From contig NZ_CP109181.1 of NCBI RefSeq assembly GCF_036248275.1, forward strand, positions 248,001 to 312,000: a stretch of DNA of 64,000 nucleotides, given 5' to 3'. Below are positions 26,112 through 34,480 of the stretch, in pieces. The translations under genes and the position numbers were made by a program. Origin of the DNA: Streptomyces sp. NBC_01716 (GTDB lineage Bacteria > Actinomycetota > Actinomycetes > Streptomycetales > Streptomycetaceae). Position 1 is the first letter of the stretch. Every line of letters begins with the position of its first letter. The notes beneath the pieces are model-generated. The model made no database searches and was not told the origin of the DNA. It saw only the letters and a list, made by a program, of their open reading frames with translations.

Positions 26112-27353
26112 ATGAAGATCCAGTCCGTCGAAACGGTCGTCACCAGCCCCGGCCGCAACTTCGTGACCCTGCGGGTGACCACGTCCGAGGGTGTCGTCGG
26201 GCTCGGCGACGCCACCCTCAACGGCCGCGAACTGGCCGTCGACGCCTATCTGCGCGAGCACATCACCCCCCTCCTGCTCGGCCGTGACGCGGGCGCGATC
26301 GAGGACACCTGGCAGTACCTGTACCGGGGCGCCTACTGGCGGCGCGGCCCGGTCACCATGGCCGCGGTCGCCGCCGTCGACATGGCCCTGTGGGACATCA
26401 AGGCCAAGACCGCGGGGATGCCGCTCTACCAACTGCTCGGCGGGCGGAGCCGACGCGGCGCGCTCGCGTACGGGCACGCGGCGGGCCGGGACATCCCGGA
26501 GCTGCTGGACTCCGTGCGCGCCGTTCTGGCACAGGGCTACCGGGCGGTCCGGATCCAGACCGGCGTACCGGGCCTGGACGCGGTGTACGGCGTGGACGGC
26601 GGCGACGCCGCGACCGGGGTCGGGCTGCGGACCGGCGGCGGGAGCGGGGCGACGGGCGACCACCCGCTGCCGTTCGAGGAGGTGTGGGACACGGCCGCCT
26701 ACCTCCGCCACATCCCGGCGGTCTTCGAGGCGGTGCGCCACGAGTTCGGCCCCGAACTCCCCCTGCTCCACGACGGCCACCACCGGATGACCCCGATCGA
26801 GGCGGCGCGGCTCGGCAAGTCCCTTGAGCCGTACGGTCTGTTCTGGCTGGAGGACTGCACCCCGGCGGAGGACCAGGCGGCGCTGCGGCTCGTACGGCAG
26901 CACACCACGACCCCGCTCGCCATCGGCGAGGTCTTCAATCATGTGAACGACTACACGACGCTGCTCGGCGAGCGGCTGATCGATTACGTACGTTCCGCCG
27001 TCACCCACGCCGGAGGCATCACGGCCCTGCGCAAACTCCTCGATCTGGCGGCGGTGCACGGCGCCAAGTCCGGGATCCACGGTCCGGCCGACATCTCGCC
27101 GGTGGGGATGGCCGCCGCGATCCATCTCGACGTGGCGATCCACAACTTCGGTATCCAGGAGTACACCCGCCACTCGGCCGGCACACTGGAGGTCTTCCGG
27201 CCCTCGTACACCTTCGACGGCGGACTCCTGAATCCCTCGGAGGCTCCGGGCCTCGGGGTCGAGCTGGATCTGGAGGCCGCCGCCCGCTTCCCGTACTCCC
27301 CCGCGTATCTGCCGGTGAACCGGCTGCTGGACGGCACGGTGCACGACTGGTGA
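26112..27353 (+). CDS. D-mannonate dehydratase-family enzyme of the enolase superfamily (ManD/RspA-like)
   Basis: 413 residues from ATG 26112. The enolase-type capping domain (1-130) is followed by the barrel. Metal-ligand and catalytic blocks are recognisable: [39 protein letters not shown] and the [12 protein letters not shown] loop with its His. The C-terminal [17 protein letters not shown] is typical of the ManD group. ManD members dehydrate D-mannonate and sometimes D-gluconate; many have low activity and an uncertain role. No uronate-pathway genes are adjacent. The 246 bp upstream is a G/C-rich low-complexity stretch with no gene. Confidence 0.85.
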   Translation: MKIQSVETVVTSPGRNFVTLRVTTSEGVVGLGDATLNGRELAVDAYLREHITPLLLGRDAGAIEDTWQYLYRGAYWRRGPVTMAAVAAVDMALWDIKAKTAGMPLYQLLGGRSRRGALAYGHAAGRDIPELLDSVRAVLAQGYRAVRIQTGVPGLDAVYGVDGGDAATGVGLRTGGGSGATGDHPLPFEEVWDTAAYLRHIPAVFEAVRHEFGPELPLLHDGHHRMTPIEAARLGKSLEPYGLFWLEDCTPAEDQAALRLVRQHTTTPLAIGEVFNHVNDYTTLLGERLIDYVRSAVTHAGGITALRKLLDLAAVHGAKSGIHGPADISPVGMAAAIHLDVAIHNFGIQEYTRHSAGTLEVFRPSYTFDGGLLNPSEAPGLGVELDLEAAARFPYSPAYLPVNRLLDGTVHDW

Positions 27354-27482
27354 GCGGGGTGGCCGCAGTCGGGTGGGCGCAGGGGGGTGGCCGCAGCGGC
27401 GCGTGCGCCGCGGTGACCGCAGCGGGCCCGGCCGGCGAAAACCCGGTTGCCGCCGGTCGGCGCCGCTGCCAGGGTCTGCGCG

Positions 27483-28322
27483 ATGCCTACCTTCTCCGCA
27501 CCTGACACCACACAGCTCGCCTACCACGTGTACGGCGATGGCTCTCCCCTGGTCTGCCTGCCCGGCGGGCCGATGCAGTCCTGCGATTACCTCGGCGAGT
27601 TGGGCGGCCTCTCGGCGCATCGGCGGCTGATCATGCTGGATCCCCGTGGCACGGGCGGGTCCGCCGTGCCCGCGGACCCGGCGTCCTACCGGTGCGACCG
27701 GCTGGTGGCCGACGTGGACGCGCTGCGCGAGCATCTCGGACTCGACCGGATGGATCTGCTCGGTCACTCCAGCGGCGTGAATCTGGCGGCGCTGTACGTG
27801 GGCCGACACCCGGATCGCGTCGGCAGGCTCGCGCTGATCGCCCCGAGTGTCTGGGCGGTCGGTATCCCGATCCCGGGCGAGGTGCGGCGCGAGACGGTAC
27901 GGCCCCGCCACGACGAACCGTGGTTCCCCGAGGCGTACGCGGCGCTGGAGGCGATCACGCGGGGCCGTGCGACCGCCGACACCTGGCAGGCCATCACGCC
28001 CTTCTCCTACGGCCGTTGGGACGAGGAGGCGCGTGCCTACGAGAGCGCCGGGGAGGCTCAGCGCAACGACGAGGCAGCGGGCGTCTTCGCCGGAGAGGGC
28101 GCTTTCGACCCTCAGTCCACGCGCGAGGCACTCGGCCGGTTCGAGCGGCCGGTGCTGCTGCTCGCGGGCGAGGTCGATCCGGGAGCGCCGCCGGCCGTCG
28201 TGACCGAGTTCGCCGGGCTGTTCCGACACGCCGAACTCGTCGTGCAGCCCGGCGCGGGGCACTTCCCCTGGCGTGACGATCCCGAGCGGTTCGTGGCGGC
28301 GACGGCGGCGTTCCTGGCCTGA
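27483..28322 (+). CDS. Alpha/beta hydrolase
   Basis: 279 residues from ATG 27483. The oxyanion-hole region PLVCLPGGPMQSCDYL resembles proline iminopeptidases and related hydrolases (HGGPG replaced by LPGGP). The nucleophile is Ser96 in LLGHSSGVN, the acid is the Asp in LAGEVDPGAPP and the base is the His in GAGHFPW. Cytoplasmic esterase or peptidase; the substrate is not predictable. Monocistronic. It converges on the TmrB-like gene 34 bp away, where I see no obvious hairpin. Confidence 0.85.
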   Translation: MPTFSAPDTTQLAYHVYGDGSPLVCLPGGPMQSCDYLGELGGLSAHRRLIMLDPRGTGGSAVPADPASYRCDRLVADVDALREHLGLDRMDLLGHSSGVNLAALYVGRHPDRVGRLALIAPSVWAVGIPIPGEVRRETVRPRHDEPWFPEAYAALEAITRGRATADTWQAITPFSYGRWDEEARAYESAGEAQRNDEAAGVFAGEGAFDPQSTREALGRFERPVLLLAGEVDPGAPPAVVTEFAGLFRHAELVVQPGAGHFPWRDDPERFVAATAAFLA

Positions 28323-28356
28323 ACTCCCGCCGGGCGACGGGGAGTCGGGGCCGGGG

Positions 28357-28902
28357 TCAGATCTCGGCGCCGACCCGCTTCAGCAGGTCGTCCGCGAGGT
28401 CCGCCGTCGGCCGCTCGCCGTCCAGGAAGATCGTCCCGGTGGGCATGGTGTCCACCGCCGCCACACAGCGCACCATCCTCTCCATGACCCATTCGAGGCC
28501 GGCGGCGTCGCGCTCCGGGTCGCCGCCACCGTGTGTGACCACCCGGGCCCTGAGGCGGCGCTCCAGCACGTCCGCCGGGACCTTGAGGAAGAAGTGGTGC
28601 ATGGTGACTCCGGCCGCCTCCAGCGCGCCGAAGACCTCGCTCACATAGAGCGGATGCACGAGCGTCATCGGCACGAGGACCGGCCGCTCGTACTCCTTGA
28701 GCAGCCCCAGCGCCAGCGAGACCAACTGGCTTCGCCACAGCGGCAGATCCTGGAAGTCCCCGGTCGGGACGTCCACGATGTCCCGCAGGACGAGGCCGAC
28801 CTGCTCCGGGTCGTACACCAGCGCGTCGGGCCAACGGCTCGACAGCTCCGCGACCAGTGTCGTCTTGCCCGCGCCGAAAGAACCGTTCACCCAGACGATC
28901 AT
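28357..28902 (-). CDS. TmrB-like P-loop ATP-binding protein (tunicamycin-resistance family)
   Basis: 181 residues from ATG 28902. The opening IVWVNGSFGAGKTT carries the P-loop (GSFGAGKT). YDPEQVGLVLRDIV, DFQDLPLWRSQL, VLVPMTLVHPLY and HHFFLKVPADVLERRLRAR follow in the same order and spacing as in Bacillus TmrB, a membrane-associated ATP-binding protein that confers tunicamycin resistance. Its ATG overlaps the stop of the giant HEAT-repeat gene by 4 bases (ATGA), so translation is coupled. The biochemical mechanism of the family is not settled; a small-molecule kinase is another reading. Confidence 0.85.
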   Translation of the reverse strand: MIVWVNGSFGAGKTTLVAELSSRWPDALVYDPEQVGLVLRDIVDVPTGDFQDLPLWRSQLVSLALGLLKEYERPVLVPMTLVHPLYVSEVFGALEAAGVTMHHFFLKVPADVLERRLRARVVTHGGGDPERDAAGLEWVMERMVRCVAAVDTMPTGTIFLDGERPTADLADDLLKRVGAEI

Positions 28903-31900
28903 GTTGTTCTCTCCTCTTCCGCTGCCGTGATCCGGTCGAGCAAGGACGTGTAGAGGGACCGCCTGTCGGGCCGCGCGTGGTCGGCCGTGTGCCGGAGCGC
29001 GGGGATCACCCGCCGGCCCAGGTGCTTCAGACCGTCGGCCGCCGCGCCGCGTACGGCCGGGTGGGGATGGTCGAGCAGGGCGACGATCGCGGGGACGGCG
29101 GGCTCCCAGCCCGCGTGGGTGAGGGTGCGGACCGCCGAGCGCACCACGTCCGGCTGCGGATCGTTCAGCAGCGACGACGTGTGGCCGAGGTACGTCGCCC
29201 GGTCGAACAGCGCTCGGGACGTGCGGTGGGCGTGGAGCCGGACACGAGGCCGCGGGTGGTGCAGCAACTCGCCGATCAGCTCGCGCAGTTCGGGGTCGTC
29301 GGGGTCTGTCGAGCGGGAGCGGTCCGCGGCGAGAAGGGTGAGCGCCCGGCGGATCCGATCGGGGCTGCCGGTACGGGCCAGACGCAGCAGATCCTGGCGG
29401 GAGGGCCCGGCCGTGGGTCTTCCCCGCTCCGTCAACCGCGCTCGTACGTTGGCGTGTTGACGATCGGCGGCCGGGTCGCGCAGCGGTCCTTCGACGAGGA
29501 CGAGGCTGTCGGCGACACGGTCCCGGCGCTCGGCGCGCAGCCGGCGGCGGATCTCGGTGAGCTCGGGGGTGCGGAGCACCGGACGACCGGCGAGAAGGTC
29601 CAGGAACCCCCACGCGCCCGCCATGACGCGGTCGGCGATGGTCACGGCGAGCGTGTCCGCCGGGACGGCGGCCAGGACGGGACGAACCGCTTCCGGGGCC
29701 CGCTGCCACAGCTCCAGAAGCGCGGGTACGAGCGGTTCCAGGGCCGACGGGCCGAGTCGTGAGGCCACGCGGGCCAGCCGCTCGTACCGGATCCCGCCCG
29801 GCTCCGTCTCCCCCAGCAGTGCGGCGAGCGCGCCCGCCGGTACGGCGCCGGGCGGGATCTCGACGTCGACGCGACCGTGGAGGTACGCGCGCAGAACCGC
29901 CGAACGGAGTTCGGGATCCGGCCACTTGAGCAGCGCGAGAGCCGCGGTGCGACGCCGGTCCGGATCGGGCGCGTCGAGCATGCCCAGCAGACGTGCGCGC
30001 AGGGCCGCCGAACGTGGCTGGTCCAGATCGTCCGCGCGCACCGTCCGGTTCGGTCTCCGCGTGATCGAGGTGTCGGCGTCGGTCTCCCCGAGAGTCCAGG
30101 GCGGTACGTCCAAGGGTTGGAGAGCCGTCATCCGGTCGAGCAGAGCGGACCGGGTCGCGGGATCGGCGGTCGGATACGCGTCGGCCAACGCGGCAAGTTC
30201 CGCACGGGAGTTGGTCGGGGATGCGGGTGCGTCCGGGATCCCGAACGCCTCGCGCAGTACGGCTCCCCCGGCTCGGGCGGTGGCCGCCGCGGCGAGCGCC
30301 TGGTCCAGGTCCGCGCGCACCAGCACGGCGCCGCAGCCGCGCAGCAGGCGCAACGTCGGCGCGGGCGCGACGGCGGACAGCGCACGTACCGTCGCGGCGA
30401 CGGCCCGCTTCTCCACCGTCGGCAAGGTTGGTGCCACTTCTTCGAGGACGGAGACGACGTCGCGTCCGTCGTCACTAGAAGCACCCGACGTCGCCTTGTC
30501 CGTCAGGCACCTGAGCAGAAGCCCGATGTGCCGTGCGTAGGTCCGCCGCTCGTCGTCGGACAGCCGGCTCGGGCGGATTCCGACCGCCACCCTGACCAGA
30601 CCCATCCGCGTGCCGGACATCGAGTCCGGCAGCGAGTCGGCAAGGGCGAGCCAGTCCGCGTGCGTCGGCCGCAGCGCGCGCAGCAGGTGGCGCGCGGGCA
30701 GCTCCCGGCGTCCGGCGATCCGCAACGCGACCGCCGGCTGCCAGCCGCCGGTCTCCAGTGCGTCGACGTCGGACAGCGCCGCCCTGCCCGCCGAGCACTC
30801 CGCGAGGCAGTCGCTCAGCAGCGTGCGGGCGCGCGGCTCCTCCGCGCGGTCGAGGGCTGCGCGCAGTGTCGCCTCGTAGGCGGCACCGAGGATGGACCGC
30901 AGCGCCTCGACGAGTGCGGTCCTGAATCCCGGATTGTCATGCCGGGCAAGCCAGTTGAGGAGCTGAGGTACGGCGACCGCGGTGCCTGCTCGGGCCAGCA
31001 CTCCCGCTGCGGTCTTCTTGATGTTCATGTTCGGGTGGTCGAGGCAGGCGGCGATCGCGTCCGACGCCCAGCGCGCGCGTGTGTGGCCGAGGGCGAGCAG
31101 TGCCTGCCGTACGGTCTGGATGTCGTCGGCCGTGGTCAGGGTGATGAGGCTCGCTGAGAGCGCCTGCGCGTCGTCGCCTTCGGTGTCCTGGGCGAGCAGC
31201 GCGATCACGTGTTTGCGCACATGGGGACTGCGGTGGCGGAGCATCCGATGCACGCGGGGCCGGGTGTGCGGATACGGAACTCTGGTGAGCAGTTCGAGGA
31301 GGATCACCCGCTCGTCGTCGGTCGGCCCGGGGCGGTCGAGCAGATCGAGAACGACGGTCGCGGCCAGTGCGTTGCCGGCCGCGTCCGCGTCGGAGGCGTC
31401 GAGCAGGCAGATCGGCCGGATCCTGCGCCTGGCGTGGAGCTGTCGGCCCAACTCCCGTACCGCTTCGAGGACTTCGCCGGGTACGACCGCCTCGCCTGCG
31501 GCCGGGCCGTCAGGCTGCGGGGACTGGTCGCGGCGACGCTCGGTCAACACGCGCTCCCGCAGGGCCAGTTCGGCCACCACGTCCAGGAGGAGATCGGCGA
31601 TGACCGGGATCGTACTCGCGCCGCCGTGGGCGGCGAGTCCGCACAGCGCCGTCACCGGGTCGGCCCGGTCCACGCGGGCCGCCAGGAGCGCCAGTTCGCC
31701 CTCGTCGGGACCGCCGAGATCGGCGGCGATCCGCGCGGGGAGGTCGGCGGGGCCGAGACGTACGAGGAGGGCTCGGCGCTCTGCCGCGTCCTCGGTGAGC
31801 TGCCAGAGCAGCTCAAGTGCCCGGTTCCGTACGGCGCGCAGGTGGGGAGCGATGACGCCCCCGGCGCCCCCGCCCCCGCCGCCGCTCGCCGTGAGCCCGA

Positions 31901-33314
31901 GTCCGTACCGCAGCGCGGCGACGGTCCGGGATCCCCCGATCGCCTCCAGGGTGTCGAGAGCGGCCCCGGGCTCCGTCTCAAGCCGCGTCAGCACCGCCTC
32001 TTCGGCGGCCGTGTGCCGCAGCGCGCGCAGCGCGTCGAAGAACGGCCGAGGGGCCGAAGTGGCCTCCAGCGCCCTGGCGATGGCGTCGCCGACCGGGATG
32101 TCGCCGGACTCCCCCATGCCCTGTCCGGCCAGCGCGACCAGCAGGTCGAGGCGGCGCGGCCACTGCGGATCATCGGCCGGGGCGTCGGTCAGCAACCGGA
32201 ACATTTCCTGACGGCAGGTGAACAGGATGGTGGCGACATCGCGCGGTGCGATGGCGTGGTCGGCCAGCGCGAGGGCGATCACGGCCGGGACATCGGGGGC
32301 GGTCACGAAGTGTCCGCGCCGGTGGAGCCCGCGCAGACAGGCGATGGCGGGCTCGCCGAAGAGCAGCGGGTCGCGGGTGGCGACGGCCGTCAGCTCGTGG
32401 ATGTGGTCGCGTGTCGCGAGGGAGCCGAGCAGTTCCAGGGCGCGGCGGCGCAGCCGGGGCGTCAGGTCCGGGTCGTCAACGGCCCGGCGCAGTACGCCGC
32501 TCTCGCCGTAGCGGGCGAGTGTGGTGAGCGCGGCTTCGGCCACCTCGGGTCGTACGGTCGCTTCGGCGGCGCTCAGCAGGGTGGACACGGCGGACAGGCG
32601 ACCGGGCGGCAGGGGCTCCAACACCGCCCAGGGCTCGGCGAGTTCGGCCAGGGCGGCGGCGACGGTCGCGGGCGCCGCGTCGACATCGAGCAGGCGCGCC
32701 AGATGGGCCCGTACGAGCGCGGCCGACAGGACTCCGGCGTGCAGGCCTTCCCGGGCCAGTCTCAGCGACTCGCCCACCAGCACCGGATCGCCGCTGTCCA
32801 GCAGCTCCGCGATCAGTTGTCGGGGCCGGCGAGCCCCGGCGATGCCCGTCCCGCGTACGGCGTGGTGAAGCAGCTCGCCCGCGGGCTCTCGCCGGACGGT
32901 CGTCGGGTCGCCCGCGATCTCGGCGCGCAGCCAGGCGATCTGTACGCGTACGGGGAGCCGGGCCGTACGCCACGCCGGGGCTCGGCCCGCGACGGCGTAG
33001 GGCGTCGGCACGTACGGGCCGAGCCGCGCGTACAGCTCCGCCAGGACGAGAGCGTCCTCCGCCGACCAGGTCCCGGCGGCGGACAGTGCCGTGGGCAGCA
33101 GAGCACCGAGTTCCGCCGGCTCACCGACGGCGGCCCGCTCTCCGAGGAGCGCAAGCCCCAGCGACCGTACGGGGGCGTCCTCGTGCCGGAGCAGCCGCTC
33201 GAAGACGACGGGCGGGCAGCGGGCAGCGTCCACGAGCACGGACAGCCGACGCACGTCGGCCCGCCGGAGCGCGTCGTCGAAGGCTTCGTCGAGGGCTTCG
33301 TCCACCGGGGTCAT
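28899..33314 (-). CDS. Giant HEAT-repeat protein (1471 residues)
   Basis: 1471 residues from ATG 33314 (AGGA about 10 bases upstream, weak). Nearly the whole length consists of paired helices in HEAT/PBS-lyase style, clearest at VRSLGLALLGE, LRRRALELLGSLATRD, SPHVRKHVIALLAQDTEGDD, ARWASDAIAACLDHPNMNIKKTAA and, at the C-terminus, VRSAVRTLTHAGWEPAVPAIVALLDHPHPAVRGAAADGLKHLG. There is no signal peptide, membrane helix or recognisable catalytic domain. Such solenoids act as scaffolds or binding platforms. It is coupled by an ATGA overlap to the TmrB-like gene, so a joint function is likely but unknown. Confidence 0.85.
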   Translation of the reverse strand: MTPVDEALDEAFDDALRRADVRRLSVLVDAARCPPVVFERLLRHEDAPVRSLGLALLGERAAVGEPAELGALLPTALSAAGTWSAEDALVLAELYARLGPYVPTPYAVAGRAPAWRTARLPVRVQIAWLRAEIAGDPTTVRREPAGELLHHAVRGTGIAGARRPRQLIAELLDSGDPVLVGESLRLAREGLHAGVLSAALVRAHLARLLDVDAAPATVAAALAELAEPWAVLEPLPPGRLSAVSTLLSAAEATVRPEVAEAALTTLARYGESGVLRRAVDDPDLTPRLRRRALELLGSLATRDHIHELTAVATRDPLLFGEPAIACLRGLHRRGHFVTAPDVPAVIALALADHAIAPRDVATILFTCRQEMFRLLTDAPADDPQWPRRLDLLVALAGQGMGESGDIPVGDAIARALEATSAPRPFFDALRALRHTAAEEAVLTRLETEPGAALDTLEAIGGSRTVAALRYGLGLTASGGGGGGAGGVIAPHLRAVRNRALELLWQLTEDAAERRALLVRLGPADLPARIAADLGGPDEGELALLAARVDRADPVTALCGLAAHGGASTIPVIADLLLDVVAELALRERVLTERRRDQSPQPDGPAAGEAVVPGEVLEAVRELGRQLHARRRIRPICLLDASDADAAGNALAATVVLDLLDRPGPTDDERVILLELLTRVPYPHTRPRVHRMLRHRSPHVRKHVIALLAQDTEGDDAQALSASLITLTTADDIQTVRQALLALGHTRARWASDAIAACLDHPNMNIKKTAAGVLARAGTAVAVPQLLNWLARHDNPGFRTALVEALRSILGAAYEATLRAALDRAEEPRARTLLSDCLAECSAGRAALSDVDALETGGWQPAVALRIAGRRELPARHLLRALRPTHADWLALADSLPDSMSGTRMGLVRVAVGIRPSRLSDDERRTYARHIGLLLRCLTDKATSGASSDDGRDVVSVLEEVAPTLPTVEKRAVAATVRALSAVAPAPTLRLLRGCGAVLVRADLDQALAAAATARAGGAVLREAFGIPDAPASPTNSRAELAALADAYPTADPATRSALLDRMTALQPLDVPPWTLGETDADTSITRRPNRTVRADDLDQPRSAALRARLLGMLDAPDPDRRRTAALALLKWPDPELRSAVLRAYLHGRVDVEIPPGAVPAGALAALLGETEPGGIRYERLARVASRLGPSALEPLVPALLELWQRAPEAVRPVLAAVPADTLAVTIADRVMAGAWGFLDLLAGRPVLRTPELTEIRRRLRAERRDRVADSLVLVEGPLRDPAADRQHANVRARLTERGRPTAGPSRQDLLRLARTGSPDRIRRALTLLAADRSRSTDPDDPELRELIGELLHHPRPRVRLHAHRTSRALFDRATYLGHTSSLLNDPQPDVVRSAVRTLTHAGWEPAVPAIVALLDHPHPAVRGAAADGLKHLGRRVIPALRHTADHARPDRRSLYTSLLDRITAAEEERTT

Positions 33315-33401
33315 CGCGATCGATCCTAGGCGCGGCGTCGATCGCCCCACCAGGGAGATTCGGCCGCCGGGAACCGGCCCCGACGTCCGCCGGTGTCAGC
33401 C

Positions 33402-33445
33402 AGGGTCTGTCGTTTGGATCAGGCCTGATCCAAACGACAGACCCT
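33402..33445. repeat. Perfect 44-bp palindrome
   Basis: The left half AGGGTCTGTCGTTTGGATCAGG (33402-33423; first 20 bases AGGGTCTGTCGTTTGGATCA) is followed directly, without a loop, by its exact reverse complement (33424-33445). This looks like two terminal repeats of an insertion element fused head to head. The palindrome overlaps the stop codon of the DUF952 gene (TAG, 33444-33446 on the minus strand). As a hairpin it would also terminate transcription from that side. Confidence 0.9.
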
Positions 33446-33812
33446 ATGTGGCGGAGCTGTCCCGCGCGACCAGTGCCCAGCTCTCGCCGTCCTGGCTGCG
33501 GACGATGTCCATGACCTGGACCACGGCGTCACGGTTGAGGGGTCCCCGGAGCCGGGCCATCCGGAATCCGGGGCGCTGGGCGAGCGGTGACCGGGCGGGC
33601 GGTGCCACTCGGTCGACCGGGACGTCCACCCTTGTCTCGTCGATGGCCAGGACGACTCCGGCCGTGTCGTGGTTGAAGCGCGCGACCGCCAAGAGCACTG
33701 CCTCCTCGGTCGGGGAGCAGTGGACCGTGCCGTCGCGGGCGAGTGACGGCGGCGCGTAGGGCCGGTCCGGATCGGCCAGCCAGTTTTCCAGTACCGCGAA
33801 GTGATAGAGCAT
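33444..33812 (-). CDS. DUF952 family protein
   Basis: 122 residues from ATG 33812. The opening LYHFAVLENWLADPDRPYAPPSLARDGTVHCSP and later VVLAIDETRVDVPV match the DUF952 family, small single-domain proteins related in fold to ADP-ribosyl-binding/transferase proteins; no function is established. The last codons lead straight into the 44-bp palindrome, which supplies two bases of the TAG stop. The native C-terminus may therefore have been cut or replaced. Confidence 0.8.
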   Translation of the reverse strand: MLYHFAVLENWLADPDRPYAPPSLARDGTVHCSPTEEAVLLAVARFNHDTAGVVLAIDETRVDVPVDRVAPPARSPLAQRPGFRMARLRGPLNRDAVVQVMDIVRSQDGESWALVARDSSAT

Positions 33813-34480
33813 GGGGCGGTTATAGCTGTCCGGACGGGACCCGCGCGTCCGCACCGCCGCACTCACCGGAACGGACCATCCGCGCCTGTTCGGTGTCCGC
33901 GGTCCGTTCGTGCGGTGCGCGGAGGAGGCAGCAGCACATTGCCGGGGTGCGCCCCCAGTCTCCGTACCGTCTCGCCTTCGGCGCTCCGCACCGGTGCCAC
34001 GACGCACGAACCATCGCCGCTCGCGCGTGAAGGTAGTGACCCGCTGCCCGTACCCGCACATCGTTATCCGGGTGGAGACCGCACGGCGCGGCTGGTAGTT
34101 TGCCGGTCATGACCAGCCCCGAGGCCGACAGACTCTAGCCACCGGTCGCCCGGTGGCTGATCCGCTGTCGAGTTGACGCCCGTACGACCGTGAGGGTCGT
34201 GCACGAGTGCTCGGTACGGCTGTTGCCGCCGGTCCGCCGTCGTGTGGGCCGCCTCTGAACGTCGGCACTCGCAGAGTCCCGCGTTTCCGCGTCTCCTGTT
34301 CTGTCCGGTCCGTCCTGGCCACCCTCGGTGAACTCCCAGGGCCTGCCCGACGGTTGGCAGAACTCCGCCGCGTTGCCCCCTGCGCCGTGACACGCCGTCA
34401 TGCCGCCTCACGGTCGCGGCCCACCTCCCCCGCATCACATGACAGGCCGTCAATTCCTCTGCCTCCCATGGGGTTCCTTC
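33813..34480. other. 668-bp region without a long gene; contains leader of the Cml exporter
   Basis: No frame here has family resemblance or a convincing ribosome site. The first 270 bases hold nothing I can name. From about 34073 on there is a promoter, a 9-codon frame with an overlapping hairpin and about 340 bases of untranslated leader to the exporter start; these are listed separately. Confidence 0.5.
34073..34158 (+). promoter_or_regulatory. Probable leader-peptide region: promoter, 9-codon leaderless uORF and hairpin upstream of Cml exporter
   Basis: A -35-like TGGAGA (34073-34078), a 17-bp spacer and a -10 TAGTTT (34096-34101) place transcription start at or next to ATG 34109. That ATG opens the 9-codon frame MTSPEADRL, ending in TAG at 34136-34138. 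The stop codon is inside the left arm of a perfect 9-bp stem (34137-34145 with 34150-34158, loop TCGC). A second stem, ACGACC/GGTCGT, follows at 34184-34200. The arrangement is that of a ribosome-mediated attenuator, which would suit a gene for resistance to a ribosome inhibitor. Confidence 0.45.

Noticed and set aside
24825..28262. An 1145-codon minus-strand frame opposite cebR, the ManD-like gene and the hydrolase gene
   Set aside because: It crosses three good plus-strand genes and their promoters. No motif was recognisable in it.
33820..34110. 96-codon minus-strand frame with a CCC motif upstream of the DUF952 gene
   Set aside because: No ribosome site, Arg-rich out-of-phase composition and no family resemblance. 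The start coincides with a CATG that is better explained by the plus-strand uORF.
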